This document shows positions 17,872-24,999 of a DNA stretch of 64,000 nucleotides, piece by piece. The position numbers and the translations under genes are program-made. This stretch comes from Spirosoma radiotolerans. Lineage in GTDB: Bacteria > Bacteroidota > Bacteroidia > Cytophagales > Spirosomataceae. Position 1 is the first letter of the stretch. Each line of letters starts with the position of its first letter. The stretch lies in NCBI RefSeq assembly GCF_000974425.1, contig NZ_CP010429.1, positions 3,100,001 through 3,164,000 of the forward strand, in the 5' to 3' direction. The notes under the pieces are model-generated. The model did no database searches, was not told the origin of the DNA, and saw only the letters and a list, made by a program, of their open reading frames with translations.

Positions 17872-18825
17872 TCATTTTCCATCACCTTTCGTTGGTAGAA
17901 ACAGATTGACAGCCGGGTGCATCGTATAAAGCCGGTACTGCTTGCCATCGTTTACGACAATACCGCTCGACTTATTCCCACTAGTAATGGGATTGGCGCT
18001 GTATTTTGTCCAATGTACCAGGTCCGTCGAGACTGCAATGTTGGTTGACCATTCGTGCCAGTCGGCAAAGGCCGATGCGTGGTAATAGGCATAGTAGGCT
18101 CCTTTGTAGTGAATAATCTGATTCATGGCCACGGCATAGCGGTCATAGCCCGCTGGGCCTTTTTCCAGTACCGGTTCGTCTTGTACATTCGTCCAGACCT
18201 TCAGGTCTTTGGAGGTTGCCAGCCAGACCGCCTGGTCCTTCCGCTCATAGAAAAGATACCACGTATCCTTTTCCTTCCAGAGGGTCGGAGTGCCATACGG
18301 CCCTTGGCTAAGCGGCTGATGGGTTGTGTACCGGATGTCGAGGGGCCCCTGTTCCGTCCAGTGGATTCGATTCGGTGACGTAAGTAAATGCGCCACATCG
18401 TTTCGGCCTTCGGCAACCATGTAATAGGTATTCCCGGATTTAACCACGCACATGTCTTCCACCCAGGTCGACGCGTGAATGGGATTGTCTTTGTAACGAG
18501 TCCAGGTTACTCCATCCGCCGACGTAGCATATCCCAGTGACCGGTTTTGGTCGGTCCCATCCCGGTAGCCGGTATACCAGAGATGGTAGGTATTGCCTTC
18601 CCGAAGGATATAGCCGCGTTCACGGATTTTCTGATCCCAGGTATCCGTGCCAGTTCCGGCAAACACTGGATTAGTCGAATTCGGGGTAAACGTTGTTAGT
18701 TCTGCCGGGAAGGCTGGAACATCCTGCCCGGCCAGATGGGGTGTATCCAATCCTGTCCATTGAGCAAAACCTAGCCCGGCGACAAGAAAACTAACAACAA
18801 ACGCACTACGGATGAGGGTCAGCAT
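17872..18825 (-). CDS. Secreted five-bladed-propeller glycosidase-like protein
   Basis: 317 residues with a signal peptide ('FVVSFLVAGLGFAQ'). Repeated blade motifs such as 'YHLWYTGYRDGTDQNRSLGYA', 'WYLFYERKDQAVWLATS' and 'YYAYYHASA' are typical of the GH43/GH117/GH32-like five-bladed beta-propeller fold; acidic residues in 'GTDTWDQKIRERGYI' and 'WVEDMCVV' may form the active site. It probably acts on sugars in the periplasm or outside. The start lies only 19 nt after the stop of the GH30 gene upstream, so the two are likely co-transcribed. Confidence 0.75.
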   Translation of the reverse strand: MLTLIRSAFVVSFLVAGLGFAQWTGLDTPHLAGQDVPAFPAELTTFTPNSTNPVFAGTGTDTWDQKIRERGYILREGNTYHLWYTGYRDGTDQNRSLGYATSADGVTWTRYKDNPIHASTWVEDMCVVKSGNTYYMVAEGRNDVAHLLTSPNRIHWTEQGPLDIRYTTHQPLSQGPYGTPTLWKEKDTWYLFYERKDQAVWLATSKDLKVWTNVQDEPVLEKGPAGYDRYAVAMNQIIHYKGAYYAYYHASAFADWHEWSTNIAVSTDLVHWTKYSANPITSGNKSSGIVVNDGKQYRLYTMHPAVNLFLPTKGDGK

Positions 18826-18843
18826 GGATTAGCAAACGGAAGG

Positions 18844-20307
18844 TTACTCGAATAAATAGGTTCCAACAGCGCCACCCGACAGGACGGCCACGGCTCTTTT
18901 TCCACTTTTCTCGATGTTGAACCGTTGGGTTGACGGGCTGTCGTTTAGTACAATGAGGACAATACGGCCCTCAGGTGTTTTAAACGCAACATTAGGCAGC
19001 GATTTTGGCAAGTCGGAGTCAATACGAATGGATCCGGGCTGTACAAATTTAGAGACAACCGCAATGTTGTAATAGGCAGGATTCCGTTTTACCGTGTTCC
19101 CATTGATCGTTATTGCTCCCAGGCATTGATCGCAACCACCCGGTGTATGCGGTTTCTGCTCCGGATCGGCAGCCAGGTTCCATTGCAACACCGTACGGCT
19201 CCAGTTTCGGGTAGCCCCAATGATGAGTTCCCGAACGTGCCAGACCAGATCGCCCTTCAGATTGCCGGGGGCGCCAATCCACTGTTCGGTAAAGTACAAG
19301 TTTTTATCGGGATAGGCCTTGTGCACTTCCGAAAGCGCGCCAATGGGCCCAGCATAGAGGTGAAACGCCGACCCGTCGACGTACTTACGAGCGTCAGGAT
19401 CATTTAACACCGTAATTGGGTAGTCGGGGCGATCCGCATTATGGTCGTACAGAATAATTTTTGTTTTGATTCCCGCTTTTTTAAAAGCCGGTCCCAGATT
19501 CTGTTTAATGAACAGGGCCTGTTCAGCGGGCAACATCAACAAACTGGGATTATTTCCCGGATGCAGCGGTTCATTCTGAATCGTAACGGCATCGATTCGG
19601 ATACCAGCCGCCTGCATCTCCTGAATGTACTTAACGAAATAGCGAGCGTAGGCATCGTAAAATTCGAGTTTCAGACTCCCACCTTTTGTGTTCCCATTTG
19701 ACTTCATCCAGGCCGGGGGCGACCAGGGAGAGCCCAAAATTTTAAGGGCCGGATTAATGGTCAATATCTGTTTAAGTACCGGAATCAGGTACTCCCTGTC
19801 GGGTGCCAGGTTAAATTTAGTGAGTTTAGGGTCTGTTTCACCTGTCGGAAGGTCATCGTAGGAGAATACGCGCTCGTCGAGGTCCGATGCACCAATACTC
19901 AGTCGCAGATAGCTCACCCCTATCCCCTTTCCTTCTGTGGAAAATAGTTCATTTAGCAAGGCCGCCCGCGATGCTTCATTCATTCGGCTAATAAGCATGG
20001 CACTGCCGCCAGTTAGCGTATAGCCAAATCCGTCGATAGGTTGGTAGGTTTGTGCCGCATCGACATGAATTGTTGGGGTGTCGGCAGGTTTGTCGGTAGT
20101 GGCAAATGGGATTGAGGGCTGCTGAACAAACAAAACCGACCGGCCAGGATCAGTCAACCAAAAAGCTACCTGACCAGACCGATCCAGATTGAGCCCTGTC
20201 TGGCGTATATTTTTTGGAAGGGCCTCTCGCTGGTTATACACACGAGCCAGCGGGGAAGTTAGACATATAGCGACCAGTATACACACTTGTCGGATTCGTT
20301 TCATCAT
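18844..20307 (-). CDS. Glycoside hydrolase family 30 (glucosylceramidase-like)
   Basis: 487 residues from ATG 20307 (the 20322 frame would start with TTG). A signal sequence 'VCILVAICLTSPLA' is followed by the GH30 (beta/alpha)8 barrel: 'IDGFGYTLTGGSAMLI' near the start, 'SPWSPPAWMKSNG', acid/base Glu in 'TIQNEP' (about residue 244), nucleophile Glu in 'YFTEQWIG' (about residue 340), and a C-terminal beta-sandwich part 'FVQPGSIRIDS'. GH30 enzymes hydrolyse beta-glucosides or beta-1,6-glucans with retention. It is followed by the propeller protein in the same operon, so the two may degrade one glycan. Confidence 0.92.
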   Translation of the reverse strand: MMKRIRQVCILVAICLTSPLARVYNQREALPKNIRQTGLNLDRSGQVAFWLTDPGRSVLFVQQPSIPFATTDKPADTPTIHVDAAQTYQPIDGFGYTLTGGSAMLISRMNEASRAALLNELFSTEGKGIGVSYLRLSIGASDLDERVFSYDDLPTGETDPKLTKFNLAPDREYLIPVLKQILTINPALKILGSPWSPPAWMKSNGNTKGGSLKLEFYDAYARYFVKYIQEMQAAGIRIDAVTIQNEPLHPGNNPSLLMLPAEQALFIKQNLGPAFKKAGIKTKIILYDHNADRPDYPITVLNDPDARKYVDGSAFHLYAGPIGALSEVHKAYPDKNLYFTEQWIGAPGNLKGDLVWHVRELIIGATRNWSRTVLQWNLAADPEQKPHTPGGCDQCLGAITINGNTVKRNPAYYNIAVVSKFVQPGSIRIDSDLPKSLPNVAFKTPEGRIVLIVLNDSPSTQRFNIEKSGKRAVAVLSGGAVGTYLFE

Positions 20308-20427
20308 TTTTGTACAAATCAAGGGGCGAGTCTCAGTCTACAAACATTCCCCTGAATGTGCAGGCTGGTTCATCGATCAGACAAAGTAATGATTTTACTT
20401 ACAGAATTTGTCAGCCGTGTTTATTGA

Positions 20428-20748
20428 TCAGGGAATTATTGTCGATTCGGTTCTGGTTGGTTGCTGAAACTCCAACATGCCTGCATGATCATTGTCACGG
20501 TCCAGAGCATACGGATTTTGTTTCAGAATTATAGCGATACCGAAGGTAACAAGCACTCCTTTAACCACACTTCCGGGAAAGAAACTACTGAATCGACTAG
20601 CTTTCACCAGGCTTAAACCGAGCTGAATCAGCCCAGCGAGCATGACGGCCATCAGAAATACCTCGTAAGAGCCTACTTTTGCAACCGAATCCGAAACGAT
20701 AGCAGCCAGTCCAGCAACTGGTCTTTCCGAGCCAGAAAACAAAACCAT
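20428..20748 (-). pseudogene. Truncated SulP (SLC26) transporter remnant
   Basis: 106 codons whose first part matches the membrane core of SulP anion transporters: 'SGSERPVAGLAAIVSD', 'VFLMAVMLAGLIQLGLSL', 'FFPGSVVKGVLVTFGIAIILKQ'. The normal protein has 500 or more residues; here there are no N-terminal helices upstream, and after 'KQNPYALDRDNDHAG' the reading turns into unrelated residues and stops, with no STAS domain. So a decayed piece left after deletion, not a working transporter. Flanking DNA shows no IS element. Confidence 0.75.
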
Positions 20749-20868
20749 TTGGACTAACTCGTTTTATAAACTATGGTAATTGCGATGCCTACCCTGTCCC
20801 AACGCTGACCCCGATTAAACGTAGTCTATTGGTAAAAAAAGAGTTTAAAACGTATACATACCTATCCA

Positions 20869-22083
20869 TTGCTTACGCTTAGTTTAGCTGAACAAGAATT
20901 TATCCGGGCTCACCTAGCCGACGATGTTCGGGCGTTGTCGCTGCGTACACCTCCGCAGGGTCTGGATCTGCGCAAACTGGTGGCTCAGATTGCCGCCCGG
21001 CAGAAAGCCCGTGAAAAGCTGCCCGCCTGGTATGCCAATGATGCGCTCATTTTTCCGCCAGCTCTGTCGGTCGAACAGGCATCATCCGAACAAACGGCTC
21101 GCTATAAAGCAGCCCTGGTAAACGGAAAACGATTGCTCGATCTGACGGGCGGCATGGGTGTTGATAGCCTGGCGTTTGCCCAACAAATGGAGCAGGTTAT
21201 TTACATCGAGCGAAACGACGAGTTGGCACAACTGGCGGCTCATAATCTGCCCTTGCTTGGCGCGATCAACATTTCGGTACAGACCGGGGATGGACTGGCT
21301 TTTTTAGCTACGTATCCGCACACCCTGGAGGAAACCGACTGGATCTATCTGGACCCCCATCGACGGGATGCGACCGGCGGAAAAGTTGTTCAACTGCAAG
21401 ACTGTGAGCCGGATATGTCGCAACCCAGTATGCAGGCGTTCTTGTTAGCGAAGGCAAAACGAATTTTACTGAAAGCCTCCCCGTTACTTGACTTGAATTC
21501 GACCGTCCAACAGTTCATGGGACGCGTAGAATCTATACACGTCGTCGCGGTTTCGGGTGAGGTTAAAGAAATTTTATTTACTATTAGTAATCAACCAGTT
21601 GCGCAGGATAACATGTTAGTTAACGCTGTTAACCTATTGACAAATGAGACAAAAACCCTGAGCTTTCGCTGGCACGAAGAGCGCACCACTAACGTTACCC
21701 TGGGCAATCCACGCACATATCTATACGAACCAAACGCGGCTGTTTTAAAGGCGGGTGCCTTTCGATTAGTGGCCGCCCGGTATGGCCTGACGAAGATTGC
21801 CCAGAACAGCCATTTGTATACCAGTGATGAGGTATGCTGGGATTTCCCAGGCAGGATCTTTTCGCTAATAGATATACTCAAAGCAGATGCAAAATCGGTC
21901 AAAGCACGTATTCCAGATTTAAAAGCGAACTTAACCGTTCGTAATTTCCCGCAGACCGTAGCGGAGTTGCGGAAAAAATTATCTCTACGTGAAGGCGGGG
22001 ATAAGTACATAATGGCCACTACCCTTCTCAATGGCGACAAACGGCTATTGATCACCCAAAAAGTTAGTAGAATTCAACCGTAG
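20869..22083 (+). CDS. Class I SAM-dependent methyltransferase with THUMP-like domain
   Basis: 404 residues with an apparent TTG start at 20869, since no in-frame ATG lies nearby. The N-terminal helical part is followed by a Rossmann methyltransferase domain: 'LLDLTGGMGVDSLAFA' (motif I, SAM binding), 'IYIERNDELAQLAAHN' (motif II acidic end), 'DWIYLDPHRRD' (the catalytic-loop D-P, as in RNA methyltransferases). The C-terminal 150 residues match the THUMP-like domain seen in these Bacteroidota proteins. An RNA substrate is inferred from the THUMP link. Confidence 0.85.
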   Translation: MLTLSLAEQEFIRAHLADDVRALSLRTPPQGLDLRKLVAQIAARQKAREKLPAWYANDALIFPPALSVEQASSEQTARYKAALVNGKRLLDLTGGMGVDSLAFAQQMEQVIYIERNDELAQLAAHNLPLLGAINISVQTGDGLAFLATYPHTLEETDWIYLDPHRRDATGGKVVQLQDCEPDMSQPSMQAFLLAKAKRILLKASPLLDLNSTVQQFMGRVESIHVVAVSGEVKEILFTISNQPVAQDNMLVNAVNLLTNETKTLSFRWHEERTTNVTLGNPRTYLYEPNAAVLKAGAFRLVAARYGLTKIAQNSHLYTSDEVCWDFPGRIFSLIDILKADAKSVKARIPDLKANLTVRNFPQTVAELRKKLSLREGGDKYIMATTLLNGDKRLLITQKVSRIQP

Positions 22084-22131
22084 CAAATTCACTATATAGC
22101 GGCCAAACAGCCGAAAAATGTTAAGACCACC

Positions 22132-22815
22132 ATGAAAACGTTACTGCAGTACATCCTGATTTATTGCCTGTTGGCACCCATAACCTCAACCATTGCTCAA
22201 ACTGTTTATGCAGGCGAAAGCACCGTTGATAAAGTCAAATTGTCTGGCCTTTATTTAACCATTCAGGGCGATGGTAAACAGATTGAAAAAGATTGGGAAG
22301 CCCAACTTCAAACGTATGGGCGAGCTACGTCTTCGCGAGGTACGTACCGCGTCCCGAATGCAAGTATTTCGGCCATATCGTCCGAACCGATCAATCTGAT
22401 AAGCACCGTAAAGTCATCACGCACGTCAGCCACTATTTTTACAGCTTATGATCTGGGAAGCGGCACCTTCGTAACACCCGGCGGCACCGGCTATGCAGCA
22501 GCGGAAGACATTTTAAAAAACTTTGCCAGCAAGACTCTGTACGAGCAGGAAGTTCGGGTGGCGCAAACCAGTTTCGATGACGCCCAGAAAAATCACCAGA
22601 AAATGGTTCGTACCGGCGAAAAGCTTCAACGGGATATTGAACAGAACGCTAAAGAAAAAGAAAAACTGTTGAAACGAATTGACGACAATGCTAAGGAACT
22701 GGAACAGTTAATCAAGGATCAGGCAACCAATAAAACTGACCAGGAAACAGCCCTTACTGAACTGGACAGTCGGAAGAAAAATATGGAAGCGGTAAAGGCA
22801 AAGAAGAACAATTAA
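22132..22815 (+). CDS. Exported protein with C-terminal coiled coil
   Basis: 227 residues with a signal peptide ('ILIYCLLAPITSTIAQ'). The middle region ('DKVKLSGLYLTIQGDGKQIEKDWEAQL') is not a family I recognise. From about residue 145 the sequence is charged and heptad-like ('EKLQRDIEQNAKEKEKLLKR', 'NAKELEQLIKDQATN'), so it should form a long coiled coil. Periplasmic location is likely. It is followed by a hairpin of about 16 bp and an AT-rich spacer. Confidence 0.65.
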   Translation: MKTLLQYILIYCLLAPITSTIAQTVYAGESTVDKVKLSGLYLTIQGDGKQIEKDWEAQLQTYGRATSSRGTYRVPNASISAISSEPINLISTVKSSRTSATIFTAYDLGSGTFVTPGGTGYAAAEDILKNFASKTLYEQEVRVAQTSFDDAQKNHQKMVRTGEKLQRDIEQNAKEKEKLLKRIDDNAKELEQLIKDQATNKTDQETALTELDSRKKNMEAVKAKKNN

Positions 22816-22831
22816 ACTTGCTTTTTTGGGT

Positions 22832-22910
22832 AAATGAATACTCTTTTTGTTCAGCCTTTATTATGGTAAAACAGGCATTAGTAAAAGCAAAATAAAAGGA
22901 GTATTCATTT
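22832..22910 (+). terminator. Extended hairpin after the coiled-coil gene
   Basis: AAATGAATACTCTTTT (22832-22847) pairs with AAAAGGAGTATTCATTT (22894-22910) with one bulge; the loop is about 46 nt. The right arm ends in T-rich sequence. Probable terminator. Confidence 0.5.
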
Positions 22911-23254
22911 GTTTCCAAATTTTTATAAAATCATCAAACTATATAGTCTACTACTAAATAAAAGTAAAATACAATTCCATTCGTTTTTTACATTGAGTAT
23001 CAACCGAAGCTCATTCATACTAATATCAAACAATCTAAACATTATTAAATTGTATTTAATTAATAAGCTTTTGATTTAATCTATTTGGTACACAAATAAT
23101 TCAATGTTTAGACAACTATTGTTATTACACCGTTTAATATATTAAAGTTTTTTAATCGACTCTTTAACATCTGGGATGTGTTATCAGAGCGTATATAGGA
23201 CAAAAAGCTATATACCGTCTTTGCTAACCCATTTCATTTTATTACAAACCATTC
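22911..23254. other. AT-rich spacer upstream of the sigma factor
   Basis: About 340 bp of AT-rich DNA with short A/T runs. It should contain the sigma-factor promoter, but I cannot place a clear TTTG/TAnnTTTG pair. No gene seen. Confidence 0.35.
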
Positions 23255-23806
23255 ATGCAACCTTCATTAACAGACGAAGAAACCATTCGCCAGTTTTTAT
23301 CTAGTCAACCGAACCACTGTTTTGAAACACTCTATAAGCGATATGTAAGTAAAGTCTATCGCCGGTGTTTATCCATGACGAAAGACAGTGAAAAAGCGGA
23401 AGATTTTACCCACGACATTTTTATAAAAGCATTCGGTAAACTCGACGCGTTTCAGGAACGATCCACTTTTTCCACCTGGCTTTATTCTATTGCGTTTAAT
23501 CATTGCTCCGATCAATTACGACTAGCCAAACGAGTTAATGTTGTGCCTATTGATGAAACGTCCAAGCTGGATGTTGCAGATTCGCAAGACAGCCAGTTGC
23601 ATGAAGAATCGCTTTTGTTAGTTCGGCGGGCGATGAAAAGCCTGACCACCAGTGAGCAAGACCTGTTGCAGCTAAAATATGAGGACGGAATGACCATTGA
23701 GCAGATTGCTCAACTTTATGGGATCAAAACCAGCGCGGTTAAAATGAGACTGAAGCGCTGTCGGGAAAAAATTCACCGACTATATACCCAGCACGGAGAT
23801 GTCTAG
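23255..23806 (+). CDS. ECF RNA polymerase sigma factor
   Basis: 183 residues. Region 2 reads 'FETLYKRYVSKVYRRCLSMTKDSEKAEDFTHDIFIKAFGKL' in spaced form (the DxTHDIF-I-AF core) with 'STWLYSIAFNHCSDQLR' (-10 recognition), and region 4 reads 'EQDLLQLKYEDGMTIEQIAQLYGIKTSAVKMRLKRCREKI' in pieces (helix-turn-helix for the -35). So a full-length sigma-70 ECF type. There is no adjacent anti-sigma (FecR-like) or TonB receptor gene, unlike most Bacteroidota ECF loci, so it is an orphan. It is followed by terminator-like hairpins. Confidence 0.93.
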   Translation: MQPSLTDEETIRQFLSSQPNHCFETLYKRYVSKVYRRCLSMTKDSEKAEDFTHDIFIKAFGKLDAFQERSTFSTWLYSIAFNHCSDQLRLAKRVNVVPIDETSKLDVADSQDSQLHEESLLLVRRAMKSLTTSEQDLLQLKYEDGMTIEQIAQLYGIKTSAVKMRLKRCREKIHRLYTQHGDV

Positions 23807-23844
23807 TAAAAAATAATCGCTTTTTAATAGTCTAGTGTTGGAGT

Positions 23845-23908
23845 AGCTTAAGCGTTCATTGTCAATGAAGATAGATGAGGAGTGAACCTAAAAACGCTTA
23901 GCTTTTTT
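23845..23908 (+). terminator. Terminator after the sigma-factor gene
   Basis: AGCTTAAGCGTT (23845-23856) pairs with AACGCTTAGCT (23893-23903) with one bulge and runs into TTTTTT. Confidence 0.6.
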
Positions 23909-24060
23909 ATTCCTCCTTATAACAATATGCCTCAACGGCTCGTTGGGCTAAGTTAGAAGGCAGTTTACTGCCTTTGTAGGGGTTTTTTAATTATGATTAA
24001 CTAACTCCTAGGTGTGGATAGAAAGCGGAAAGCCTGGCTACTTTGTGGCTAGGCTTTTTT
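23909..24060 (+). ncRNA. Candidate small RNA between stacked terminators
   Basis: After the sigma-factor terminator come a hairpin AAGGCAG/CTGCCTT (23957-23974) followed by a T-run at about 23982-23988, then a strong terminator AAGCCTGGCTA/TGGCTAGGCTT (24030-24040/24046-24056, 11 bp with two G-U pairs) plus TTTTTT. Extra terminators without an ORF between them suggest a short transcript about 150 nt long; I see no known RNA family and no clear promoter. Could equally be redundant termination. Confidence 0.25.
24030..24060 (+). terminator. Rho-independent terminator
   Basis: 11-bp stem with loop CTTTG (24041-24045) followed by six T. It ends the spacer upstream of the small secreted-protein gene at 24190. 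Confidence 0.75.
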
Positions 24061-24189
24061 GTTTTAGCCATACTTATTTAGACTTTTCTACGGAAAAGGC
24101 GTCACTTTAAACTGCTATTTCTATCGCATTTCTCAGTATATTCGCTACGTGGAATGCAACAAGTCTTATGTAGCTAAACATCACTCGAC

Positions 24190-24588
24190 ATGAAATTTGT
24201 AAGTCTGGCCCTTGTCCTTTGGCTGAGTTTGTCATCTTTGGGTTTCGCCCAAACTAAATCGGTAGAAAACGAAAAATTCGTTTTTCTTAACAATGGCGCA
24301 ACGATCGGCATGATCGTTAAATCAGTCATAAAAGCTGATAAACAACGCTTGAAACTGACCGATCAGCAACTGCCTAAAGCCAAAGAAATCATTACCAATG
24401 CCACTGTCAGTTTTAATGAGGGTGTAAAGAAGCTAAAAGCCAGTGGCATGACCAGTAAAAAGTTGCGCGCGCTGGCTGTCGCTGTTGAAACCGATAAAGT
24501 ACATGCCTACAAACCGCTCTTGACCCCCGAACAGTACACGATACTGGTTGCCAATCACAAGAAAGTCTTTCCGGAAGCGAAAGTTTAA
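24190..24588 (+). CDS. Small secreted protein
   Basis: 132 residues with a signal peptide ('LALVLWLSLSSLGFAQ'). The mature part is helical and basic ('RLKLTDQQLPKAKEIITN', 'TPEQYTILVANHKKVF'), with a layout like the small helical periplasmic proteins that carry an L-T-P-E-Q motif (Spy/CpxP-like or DUF-type, common in Bacteroidota). 'LTDQQ' and 'LTPEQY' are paired in this way. Role unknown; envelope stress or metal binding is possible by analogy only. Confidence 0.6.
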   Translation: MKFVSLALVLWLSLSSLGFAQTKSVENEKFVFLNNGATIGMIVKSVIKADKQRLKLTDQQLPKAKEIITNATVSFNEGVKKLKASGMTSKKLRALAVAVETDKVHAYKPLLTPEQYTILVANHKKVFPEAKV

Positions 24589-24663
24589 GTGAGTTACCCG
24601 CACCAGCATCCCATTATCCAATAGAAGATCAGGTACTAATCGAAGCTTTTACTTATAGGTTGA

Positions 24664-24930
24664 ATGAATATGATAGCCTTTCTCATCGCCCTGGCCACAA
24701 CCTTGCTTTGGTATTTCTTCGACAGACCAGGAAAGAAGCAACGGTCCTCAAACGAATCGGTTAGTAGTTATCATGGCGTTATTCAAAAACATAGCCTTGA
24801 TGCGTTTAAACAAAAAATCTACCCAATACAGCCTAACGAGAAATTACCCCAAACCCCTTTAGGCAAACTATATTACAGCATACCGGGCCGAACCTATATG
24901 CGTTTTATATGGAAAGGGCGCATCCTATAA
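24664..24930 (+). CDS. Small membrane-anchored hypothetical protein
   Basis: 88 residues (start at 24664 or at codon 3, 24670). One N-terminal hydrophobic helix ('MIAFLIALATTLLWYFF') then a soluble basic domain with 'SLDAFKQKIYPIQPNEKLP' and 'TYMRFIWKGRIL'. Single-pass membrane protein; no family recognised. Confidence 0.5.
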   Translation: MNMIAFLIALATTLLWYFFDRPGKKQRSSNESVSSYHGVIQKHSLDAFKQKIYPIQPNEKLPQTPLGKLYYSIPGRTYMRFIWKGRIL

Positions 24931-24999
24931 GCCTGGCAGATTTTTAAAGTCTTTTGCATTGTTTAACTGTCATTTTTGGCAAAAGCCTAAACTTTGTCA

